A stretch of 64,000 nucleotides of DNA from Acanthaster planci (taxonomy: Eukaryota; Echinodermata; Asteroidea; Valvatida; Acanthasteridae), in contig NW_019091366.1 in NCBI RefSeq assembly GCF_001949145.1, positions 2,729,102 to 2,793,101 on the forward strand, written 5' to 3'. The translations under genes were made by a program, and so were the position numbers. The notes beneath the pieces are model-generated. The model saw nothing but the letters and a program-made list of their open reading frames with translations, was not told where the DNA came from and made no database searches. Positions 27,701-39,700 of this stretch are shown here, piece after piece. Each line of letters opens with the position of its first letter. The first letter of the stretch is position 1.

Positions 27701-30700
27701 TTCAGACCCAAATTTTCCAAATATGAAACCTAGTTTCTTGTAAGTGTACTGGAAAGCCTCTAAAATACCATCTCCAAAAAATGCTTGTTTTTAGCAGATA
27801 AAAACCTGCAGATAACTTAATGTTTTTTCATGGAACTTTCGATCTATTCATGCAAAAATCGATGAAAATAGTGGGGTCCCCGCGAGCTAGAAATCAATTT
27901 TAGTGCACTATGTCTTTGGGGAGTCTGGTGACCATGTTCTTGTACACAAAACGATCCATGCGCACAACGCATGTGCAGTAGCCCATTCAGTCTGTAACAA
28001 TAACAAGTTTCGCTTTGAACAGGTCTTTCCCGTCAATTTGGGATTTTCTAAATAATTTTTCATGGTTATGCACGGAGTGGCAGGAAAAGCTGCATGAACA
28101 TGAACGAATCAGTTTCAGTGACGTTCACTGCCAATGTTACTCTGTCGGGCAGGGCGTACATGAAACATGAAAAATATAGAAACTTATGGTACTCTTTCTG
28201 TAGTAGAAATCACTGCGTTTTATATGTTCTACATGAGGTTTTATGCTCTGTATTTTGACTAAATTTCCAAGTCAGGAAGCGTAATCTCTGTGACAGTAGG
28301 AAAAACCTTTGCCTGGTGTCACAACTTGAGGATGTCTATCCGAGGAAGCAGGATAGGGCTTGATGCCTAATGGGTATTGGACACTTCATAATTTTTGGCT
28401 CATGTGCAGTGTCTCTGCAGAGTAGGGAAGCCTACCTTTCTTTCTGTCAACTACAATGCCTTGAGGTGCATTGCTGGTATACTTTATATCATGGGACCTA
28501 TTTGGTACGTATAGTTTCCTGTTTTAGCCATCTGTTGGATTATTTCTTGTCAGTTACAACATCTATTAGTTCATGCTTGCAGGTTCGGCATTGTATATTT
28601 TCCATCCAGGGAACCTGTTCTAAGAGCTTACAAATGCACATTTGTAGCTGTTGGTCTTAGTAGAATGTCAGTTGGTTGAAGGGTCCTCATTGGAAAGAAA
28701 ACTGAAAAAAGAAGGATAGGCCTGTAGGATGAATGTGTGTTGAAAAACCTGTTAGATACCTTTACTGTGTTTCAAGAATGTCATCAGGATATGTGTATGT
28801 GGCTATGCAGTCTTCAACTTATAGCTGAGCATGTAGCCAGCATCATGGAGCCACAGTGCAACAATTCTTGAGTAGTGATTTATGACTTAACCCCTCATAA
28901 AATGTTTAGCTGCCTTCAGTGGCCATAAATGTCACCAGTAATGACTGCTGGTAGTGATGTTAATTCTTCAGATTGAAAATAAAACGTGCTGTGGGGTGGA
29001 AAGAAATACCTGTCCCCTCCCATTTAGAAAAAAGAAGGCTCACTCCAGCTCATTCCATAATTCTTCAGAAGTAAATTTGAAAAATTGAATTGAACTAATC
29101 ATTCCAGATGTATGAATTTTTTAAAGAAATCTGAATATTAAATGTGTGAGTATACTGTGCCTACAGGTTATGAAAAGCCAGTGACAATAAAAATGCAAAT
29201 TCTTGAGGATTTTTCTTATTGTTTGTACACATTCAGTTACTTTGGCTTATTTCAGTTGTTGGCATTGAATAGCACTCAGGATCAATGGCCATTAGGTCAC
29301 AGGTCAATGGAGCTGAGTGAGAGGCCAATCAGGGGCATTTTTAGATGTCACCTGACTCCCATGGTGAGTGCTTTACAAAGTCCCCCAAAGGGATCAGTCC
29401 AGACAACCACCCACTTTTTATTTTGAGCTGTATTCTGTTGACAGAAGTTGATATTTAAAAAAAACAAAAAAACAAAACAAAATAAATGGTCACCCGTTCA
29501 TAAAAGAAAAAGGAAAAGTAACAAATTCTTCAGCACAACTTGGGAATAATCCTTTTGTGGGAATTCATGGAGTCTGATTGATGAGAAAATCTTAAGCAAG
29601 TTTTCTTCCTCCTGGATGATGGCTAAATCCTGACACTGCATAAAATTTGTGTGTGATGGATTATCTCTTGACCAAAATGTGACAAGTGATCGATCACTTC
29701 ATTTTGCAATTAGTACCCAAATCAGGATGTTTTAGGGAAATGGTTGCCATGGAGATGCAGAAGGAAGATTGCGGTGGTGATTAAGATGTTTGTATGGAGA
29801 AATGGACTGACACTGGCCTGAAGAAAAGAAAGATGATGGATGGTTTTCATAAAAGCACTCTGATCAGTTTACATGTCCTTGTTGGGAATGGACTGTCTTG
29901 CTCACTGACCAGTGTGAGTTGGGCAGTTGTCGGCCCAGTCAAGACAAATCACCAACAGGAAAAAGGTCCTCTTGTTGTAAGCATCCGTGGTTCTCAATCA
30001 TTGATTCAGCCTTAAAAGCATCTTTTGGCTTTGTGCCTAACTGAATAAATTGGTGAAAAGGGGTAACAACTTGAATTCACTGAGATTAAATTTAATCATC
30101 GTGTGTACCACAAGATAGCCCCCCCCACAAACATATCTTTGTCACAACTGTTTTAAGGTATTCATTTGCATACATGTATATGTAAATACTTATTTTGTCA
30201 TCTGTCTCTTTTTATCTCACTTTATTTCTCTTCCCTGCAACTTTAAACAGAGGTCTGAGGATGTTGTCCCAGAATTTGAGTTATTATGTGCCTCCTAATC
30301 AGCTACAGGCACTGTTCCTTGGTACTTGGTGGGGATATTGAATTCACATTTGACAAACGAGGGGGAGAGAAAGCAGACGTGATGGAGAAGATAGAGCAGG
30401 TTGGTTCTCTAGAGCCTGAGGATGGCAGAGAGGAATCAATTAGGACATAGCATAGGTCGTTTCTTGACAGTGTTACTTGCTCCAAGGGAGCATTAGATGC
30501 AGAGTTTGATGGCTCTTAAGGCCGAAAATGACAACCAGCAATGGGAAGGAGATAGAAGACATAGGATTTGATTGATTTTGTCCTGGACTGGTCAAATCAG
30601 TTTATGGAATTGTATTCAACCTTCTTCTGATATTAAGCAGCAAAATTTCTTTTATGTTAACCATTTTCCTTGGCATTTGTATGTAGGATTTTTGGAGTGA

Positions 30701-33700
30701 AGAAAACCCTCATCAGTCATGTTCTGAGTTGAAGTAGAATTGTACTGAATGGTGAAATTTCAAAGCAAGTTTTTAAAATTTACTCATCGTCCTTGATTAA
30801 TTAATTACATATGCTTGTTCAAGAATCTGAAAGATAAGAGAGAGAGAGAAAAAAAAAATATCTACCTGCTGTACAATGTATGTGCAAACACGCAATAGGA
30901 ATTGAGAAATATGGTTGTTTACTATTAACACGTGGTTTACTATGAATTCCTGTGAATCATAGCGATACCATTTGGATTATGGCAGGATATTTCTAGTACA
31001 TTTTCTGACCTATGCGCCAATAGCTCTGACACTGTTTACTGAGTTTGTCAGTGCAGTTAATAAATGACCAATCAAATTATACCTGGGTGTATTGTGGCAA
31101 AAGACACAGGGTTTGCTGGGTCATGAGGTAATTTATAGGTCATAGAAGGGGGAGTTGATGAAGAAGGATGCTCAAGTCATGCATACATGTACATGTTGAT
31201 GGATTCACACAGAGGTGTTACATTTTGTGGGAAATCTATTAACTTTAAGGAGATTAAGTTAACAGTCCAGACATAAACACTAATGTTATTTTTTGGCAAT
31301 TGGGTAAATGATTGATGATGATACAAGTTTATTTTTCATCACTTACATTTTTTGTATATGCCCAAGGGGCTGTTCTAAAGAAAAAAAATTACACTATTGT
31401 ACAGTGTGTAGACAGTAAATGTAAATATTCTGCATTATGTGTGAAATTTGTAAATGACATTGATGTGTTAGCTTTTATCCTGCAACCAGGACACCGGTAA
31501 GGACTTTGTTTGAACTTTGTCATGAAAGTCGACAAAAACCATCGCCAACTGTTTCAAATCGCTGACATGATCTGCCAGGCAGGTTAAAATGAACTGACAG
31601 AGGCTCTACTGAGTGGTTGCCATGGAGTTAGTAGACTCATCTATCAGACGAAAGTGACTAAAGTGTCCATGCACCATCTGGCTTTAAGTGTTGGAAGTTT
31701 GGATGAGAGTTCAGTTTACTTTTGGGGGAAGAACTACGCTTCCAAATCTCACGAGCAGATTCCTTGTGCAATTAAATTTGCACAGTAGAATTTGGAATAT
31801 TCTTCCAAACTTTTTCCCAGTGCCAGCTCTTCACAGTACATAGAAAAAAAACCTTTGGGATATCAAGACCGTGTTGCTCACAGTGCATTGTGGAGAAAAA
31901 AGTCAACAGCCATTTGTAAACATTACTGAAGATATCCATTTTGCAGATATTCCTTTTTTGATCAAGCATGTGAGTTTCAAAAATATTATTTACGAATACT
32001 TTGCATTTCAGTTAATGTTTTTTAGTGTTTACCCTGAGTTTGGGGGCTAATGTAATATCACACTGTTGGTTTAATTCAATTTTCCCTGTTGCTACTGACT
32101 GACATTCCTGATTTTCACTAATTCAACCCATTTAGATATAGTCAATAACCAGGTTACAATAATAAATCTCATTTCAGAGACTTCAGTGAATCATTTATTC
32201 ATCATTTGCAGGCGAGTAAACAGTTTGGAATCACCTGAGGGAGCTTAATTAAAATGAACTTGCCCTGAGGCAAGTTGGCATGCTCCAAGGCCTGGTGGAG
32301 CACTCCAGTAAATGACAACCACGCCCCTAATCCACCTGTCTATTGCTGGTGTTAATTGACCAGGAGCACATTAATTAGTGTCTGGAATCCCAGGTCTGTC
32401 AATCACACTCATCTATTATATCGCAGCAGCTCCGAGCTCCCAAAATGTGTCGGGGAGGGGGCTGTTGAGTTCATCCCTGAGAAATATTAATCTTTTCCAA
32501 ATTGTCTGTGCTGCATCCACTAACATCCAGTCTGCCTGGGCCAATTTGTCTCTTTCATTTCCTTTGTTGTTGTTCTGCATTGATTAATACTGAATTATAT
32601 CCTTTCCAATCTGACTAGAAACGTATTTCCCACATGAGAATCAGCTTTAACCTGTAAGAAAAGAAAAAGAAATGCTGTGGGCTGTGTGTTCGACTTCCCA
32701 AGGGCTGTACAGGTGCTATTCAATAATATCAAAAATTAATCTGTGGTATGGCATGCTAGAGAGTAAGCCTTGGGGTAGCCTAGCTCTCTGCGTGACAGCC
32801 TGACTAATACATGTACATGTAGATAGTGATGACTCATAATTTATGGCCCCCCCACCATTCTTGGTTGGATCTTCCAACTTTGTGATCATGGGCCCTTCAG
32901 TTCATGAACTGGCTCGTTGAGTTCCATTAATTCAAAATGGAACAGTATGTATTATTCACTTAAATTCTGCCAAACCTGCGAGGAAAATTCCATGTGTGAA
33001 AACAATTGTTTTCGGTTCCTCAAAGATGTACTGTTTAACTGTGCTATTAAATATTATTTTGAATTAACCAGTACAGTACATGGAGAGGGTGTCCCAGAAA
33101 AAAACAAACCCTGAGGAAAGGGTTTGGTTTTTTCTGGGACACCCTGTAGAGGTTATTCAGAGTAATTCCTGTAAGATAACAAAATTGCTCATAATATATT
33201 TAACAATTAAGTTAATGAAAATGGGTAATACTGCCTAAAGTTGAATTCTGGATATATTCCAAACTGCAACATATACTTAGCCGTAGCTCATTATTGCAGT
33301 TTTTATGGAGACAAAAACTGCTTTCTCTTCCAAAGGCGTTGATTTTATCAGAAGAAATGCGTAGTATTGAATAAAACATTCTCTTTGCATGGAGTGTACA
33401 CTGATGTTGGACTGAGGCAATTTGTTGCATTTATAGCATGCCAAGTGATGCATAATTCTCAACAAGTTGCCCCCGTTTTTCCATGCTCCATATCCATAGT
33501 CAGTCCACTTCTCTACCCATTATAACCATTACTGTATTGACGCTCCTCTCTAACCAGTTCCCCTCTCTCACCGGTTCCCCAAGGGCCTCTCTGCCTCTCT
33601 CAGATCAATAGGAGATAGTCGGGAAGGCTTTCTCCGGTATCGAGGTGGGGAGAGATAGGAGAAGACTTGGCCTGGTTTCAGGGAGGACTATCAAATTGTA

Positions 33701-36700
33701 CTGTCAGTCTCAAGTCTTTCTCTTGTGTAAATTACCTGAGGAGGTGTCTGGAATGGTTGTGTCAGGGTCTTGATGATCGATACAGGACTTGTCAGGATTT
33801 GGTTTGAGGGGGTAGACACAGATATAAGAAATTCAGAGGTTTGGGGGTTGCTGTCTAATTCAAGTAAAAATTTGGTCTCAACTTTCACTGAACATGGAAA
33901 GTGGTGATTTACATTAACTGAAAAGTGTAAGTTTTAAAAACAATCTGAAAAAGTTTTACTACTCCAGACTTATTCAAACCAGCCATTCGTGATATTCTGA
34001 AGTCAAAGTGTTTTTTTCTCATATCCAACTATCCTCAGGACCCCCACGCTTGGACCAACCCATTGTAGGATTCCAAAAAGCCCGAGTTGGAAGTAAAATC
34101 AAGCTTCTGTGTCCTGTGGTTGGTAATCCACCCCCATTAATGATGTGGAAGAAGGATGGTGAGTCTATCAACACTCTGTGGGAACGATTCAAAGTCTTAT
34201 CAGCCGGCTTGAAAATTAAGAACGTGGAGATGGCGGATGCTGGGCAGTACATCTGCAGAGCAACAAATGGATTTGGCAGTGTTAGCCTCAACTACACTCT
34301 TACAGTTGTTGGTAAGTTTTCAGATTTGTGGAAAACTAGGTTCAGTCAGAGATTCCAAAATCGAATGTTGGTGCCCCCTTCCAACCTGTGATAACACTTG
34401 AGCCCCAACCATTGTACCACATAAGTTGAGGTGTCACTCTATGTGTGATTGCAGAGAATGGCATCAGAATTGATAGTGTACCTCCTGGGATCTCAAGATT
34501 CCTTGCTTGGTCAATGGCAGTGTTAGTAAGGTGCCAACATTTACATTCGGAACATTCAATATGAAATTTTATCTCTAAATATTCACAAAATTCAAACCAC
34601 GGTCCCTCAGATTATGTAAAAGAATACTGGCAGTTCTCCTTCACAAATTCACAGACTTTGTCCTTAACCTTCACTGTATGAATAAACACAGACATTGGAA
34701 AATCCTATAGTCAAAAAATTTACGTGTGAAGAAAAAAATAGGGCATGTGCATATGATTTGAATGCACGCAATATATCTAGCAGTACCGTTTATAAACCTT
34801 GTCACTAGGTTAGTCTGGTACCTGTGATTCATGACACGTTGCCATGGTAATGGGGTTATCACATCAGAATCCACTGTGTAATGTTATTCCTGTCGGAGTG
34901 CTAATAAAGGCAACATTGGTCTTGTCGGCTTGAGGCATCAGTCTAGCAAAAATAAAGAGAAAAGAGGTTAGGGCATCCAAGGATAATTGATGGTTTTGAG
35001 TCGAAGACGATAAATTAACTGGATATTTACAGGCGACAGTGTGGGTGTCAGTTGCTGGCATGTTGGAGAAAGCACGGTTATGAACATTAAAGCTGACTGA
35101 AACCAATAAAACGATGATGTTACATTGGAATGAACACATTAATGTCACTACCATGATGCTTGGCTATGTTTGCGGGAACCATAAAGTAACTTCACAGCAA
35201 GAAAGTGAGATTATTGGTAGACTGTAGAAGTCTTGTTTGGATTGGTTCCCAAGCCAACTGCAAAGTGAAGCCAACAAAATTAAAGTTGATGGGATTTTTC
35301 CATCAGAGGTGGGTGTGCTCTGCCAAGTCACACTTATTTTCCTTGAGGCTTGATGTCGCTTGAAAATTGAAATACATAGAAATCATCCATCTGCCATTTT
35401 GGAGGATTCAAGAAAGTACCCAGCAAGATATGGCTGCAGAGACATGGTTGAAGTTGAGATTCCAGAATTCTTCAATTGATGTCACAGACATATACAAAAT
35501 ACATAGAAGTAATAGTTTTCTTTTGTTTTTTCCCTCAGGATTTGAAAATTTAATTTTTTGGGCCACCTGTCAGTTATATTACTCAGTGTTTTGATGAAAG
35601 GTGAATTATTTTCCTTTCATATTCTGTCATATTAACTTCAATTCACATTTCATTCATTCATTTACACTCTGTATTAATACAGGTTCCATGAACTCATATG
35701 CTATGCACATGGACTTTTACCCCTTTCACACTTGGAGAACAATCAAGCAATTTCTTTGGCCATAAATGTAGCTTGTGCGAGAATGTTTAATTAGTGTGAG
35801 GTATAGAGGGCTGTCACACTGTAATGAGTGAAATGCAAGAGGGCTTCAGCTGGATCATAAGGGGGAAAGTACCAAATGCTATTCCATATGTCAGCAGTGA
35901 TGTATGGCAGACTGTACATAGCAATGTAATGCTGGCTCCACAGAATGGAGGAATATGAATATGTACTTGGCTGGAGCTTGTTAACCACCTTTGCAGCCCC
36001 AGTCACGCTTGTAATCACACAGAAACATTTAGTATTGGAAAAACAGTCCATGGGTTTGATTTAACAAGGAAGGAATAGACATGATGGTACTGAATGACAA
36101 GCAATATTAAACCTCACCAAGGTGACGAGTGATGATATCATTCAAGAGAAAATGTTGATTGTAACGAATGAAAAAAAAGCTATGACAGAAATTGCCTGAT
36201 AAAATCCACAGCATGTGTAGATGAAGTGATGTGTATCATTGGATCCAGGCAAATAGACGCATCATTGCAACAAGATGACAAAACTCATTTTATCTGTCTG
36301 TCTAACTCTCTTGACAACTGCTGGAAGTTATAAAAGTTTAAAAAAGTATTTTTATGACATGCATACAAGCACCCCAACAATTCCATCAACAACCCATGGG
36401 ATGGTGAACACAGTTATGAATTGTTCTGTTACGGTACATGTAGTTGTTATGGGCATGAACTTGTGCAAGCAGACCATATTTGGCTAGATGACAGTTTTTA
36501 GATTTATAGCTGATGACATTGAATACTATGAATAGACTGAACTTGGGCCAGTCTAATATCTCTACAAACAAGCTGTCATGTATTTTACTGTCTCTTTATT
36601 TGACCATTTTCAAAGCTGTCTGGACTGTCGCTTGAGCTATTTTTAGCAGAGATTTTGATTGGTTGAGCAAATTAGTCTTTATCTATCCAGCCAACCTGTC

Positions 36701-39700
36701 TCATCCAATCTTGACACAATCGACCATACCCATCTGACAACCAACATCCTTCCTTGCCATTGTAATTGATTGCGACTGATTTCAACACAGTTGACTAAGT
36801 AAATTAAATGAATGTTGATGAATCTGGAGATTGCAAGGAAAGGGGGACAGACTAGTGAGAAGGACTGTCGGTGCCTCCAATCTGTGTCCAGTTATTTGTG
36901 TGAAGATACAGACGCTGTAATGTTTCAGTATTAGTCAATTAAAAAAACTAGTTTTTCATCTTGGCCTTTTCCTACAGTGTGTGCCTTTGATGTGCATGGG
37001 TGATATTGGTGTGGTATCTATTTTACAAATGTGATTTTAAGGCTAAAACTTAATTGGGCTTGTACTCTTGTAATTGACAGTTTCAAGTAAAATTTGTTGC
37101 CATATAGTCCTTATTTGGACACCATCTTGGTCCAATTCCTAAAGTACATGATCGATCTATGTGGAGATGTGAAAGACATCCGATGCACCTGTCTAATATG
37201 AAACTGATCTTGAGTGCCAAAGACTGCCCGCTGTGTCCAATTAACAGCCTCTCCATTATCAACACAGCCCTAGTGACTATCCACTTGAATCTAATAGGAG
37301 ATTGGACTGTTCCGATGATTAGAATGACATTGATTGACAGAAAAAAGTCTATTTTTCTTGATTCTTATCTCATCTCTAAGCAACGGTTGGTGTACCCGTC
37401 CCAGACCAATTGGCTCATGCACCTTATATTCCAATATTTAATTACAAATATTAGCACAGTGAGTTCTTATCTCAAGTATGAGTTTTGCTTCATATTTAAA
37501 TTAAGCAGCCTGTTGTAAGAAAAGAGGGAACAGTCAGAATGTGGATTTGTGATTTCTTAGTTCACAGATTATACATGCATAACAAAACAAATCATCAGAG
37601 AGGATATGTACCAGTTCCTCCACAAGTCATTTTTATATGTTTGTTGAGTTCGGAGGGAGCTAAAAATTGTAGTTTTTGCCCATGTATTCAAATTGTGCAC
37701 TTGAGACTTCTCTTTATTATTTTTTGGAATTTGTATCAATGCCTAATGGACTTCCTGCTGTCTCATTTCGTGCATCTGTGCCTAGTCGTTTTCCATGTTT
37801 GTACAATGTAGCTAAAAAGTGTCACGGCATTTGGAGATGCATCTTTTTAAGACAACCTTAACAGTTTAGATATATTGCCTCACACCGGATGCATGTACTT
37901 GCATGATGCAGATTTCTTAAAAGTTACTAATTTGTCATCTGCCAAGTCTTGCTTTCTCTTGAAATACACTTTCTCATTTTCAAGATGTATTTTTTTTTTA
38001 TAAAAATACACTTTCCTTTTGTTGACGCAGCATGCTGTTGCATTACTTTATCTGAAATATGCTCTCTGGAATAAATTGTAAGTTTGGCATACAATTCAGC
38101 ACGCATTGGGTCTCTACTTTGTGTTTATTGTAGGCAGACTGTTGTGCTGTTTAATGCAAAGACAACCTGGACTATTTTTGTGTTAGGTCTCAAACTGTTG
38201 GCATGCATATTCTAAATTTTAATGACTAGTCCTTCAAGAGACCAGCCAGCATTAAAAATTTGATGAGTACACACACTAAAATTGACACTGCTCTCCCCTT
38301 TTTTGAGTTGTTAATTTACGGGCGGGTGTTCTCTGACAGCTGTATTGACAGCCATGGCACAAAGGGGCTGTAATATTGCAATGGACTGGAGAATGTGACC
38401 TTATGACCCCAGCTCTACAGTTGGAAGGAGTCCCCTGAGAAAGGCGTCTTATATCAACAGTTGAGACCAGACAAATATGGAACAAGCTCCCTGCTTTGAT
38501 CTGCTCTCAGGGCTTGCACATTAAAAGGACTTTTGCTGATTTGAGTTTGTATTTGCAGGTGTACATTCAGTCCTATTGATTTGTGTGTTGTGATGAAGGC
38601 ACTGTAGCTGTATTTACGACATAGTTTTTCTCTGCCACCTGATACCAATGGAATCAAGCCCATGAAAACAGACCTGGTTTTCACTTACAAGGAAATGTTT
38701 CTGGTTTCTTGTCAATCTACCAAGCAAGTTGGCTATCCCTTACTCCCAGGAATTCTCTGGGGTGTATTTTGAATGTGGGTTACTCTTTCTTCTTCTCTGC
38801 CAATTCTGATAAGAGTTCATTTGTGCTGGGGGTTTGGAGTTTTGGAAATACATCCTAGTTGTAGATGCAGGGATCCTTGTTAATAGTGGAGCTCTGGGAC
38901 ATCCTCAATAATGTCACATATGTGGTCAGTTCCTAGTCTCTTTTATTATTTCTTAGGAATGCCTGCATGAAAATGAGGTACAGTCTTTCTTCCATCTGTT
39001 AATGTGTGAGTAGCACTGTCTATAGTGTACCAAAGTGTGACGTCATTTACCGGTAGAACCAGGAAGACTCAAGTGTTGTTCATACAAATGGAACACAAGT
39101 GCATGTTGGTTCACGTGCTGGTTCTCGTGCTTATGCCTTTTACTCACTTAATTGTGCACGTGACATATCCACTTGGGTACTTTGTAGGTATTGGAAAGCA
39201 TGCACAGTACTTGTGTACCCGATTATTTGAGAAATTAACATCGCATTAGGCCTACTTGTTCCTTCATCTGACCATAGAGCTACAAATCGTAGCTCTATGA
39301 TCTGACAGTTTGGCTAAATATCTCAAGAAAGTTGTCTTTGATTCAGGCCCCTATCAAAACTAGCTGGTGAAATTTGATACATGTAGTTGCACTTAGTACC
39401 AATAATTTATGATAAATATGGATTGTTATTTAATCAGACACTTCATTGCACAGGTAATGCAATATTGGTGTAATAATAATTACACTAGCTGTTCTGTACT
39501 TGATATTTTAATTTGTCCAAAATATCCAATTACCTGTCGAGGTTGGGCTTCTTTTGGAACTGAAAACAATCATGGCCGCGAATAATCAAAATTTTCACCA
39601 TTAAGTTCAAATTATGTATAAAGAAAAACAGCACACATGTGCCATATACTGTCGTTGTAGACTTGCCTAGGAACATCATCAAGGAAAAACTTGTTACCTT

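Larger units (their letters stand above)
21781..34038 (+). other. FGFRL1 intron 1 (12.3 kb)
   Basis: No second gene is supportable inside it. Most is AT-rich and CpG-poor. A CpG-rich patch lies at about 27,540-28,150, a dense block of homeodomain- and SOX/TCF-like sites at about 32,120-32,640, and a near-perfect 27-bp-stem hairpin at 33,086-33,145. Perfect TACATGTACATGTA palindromes occur at 23,324, 26,502 and 32,808. Confidence 0.8.

Noticed and set aside
34019-34291. 90-codon open frame on the - strand
   Set aside because: It is the antisense shadow of FGFRL1 exon 2.
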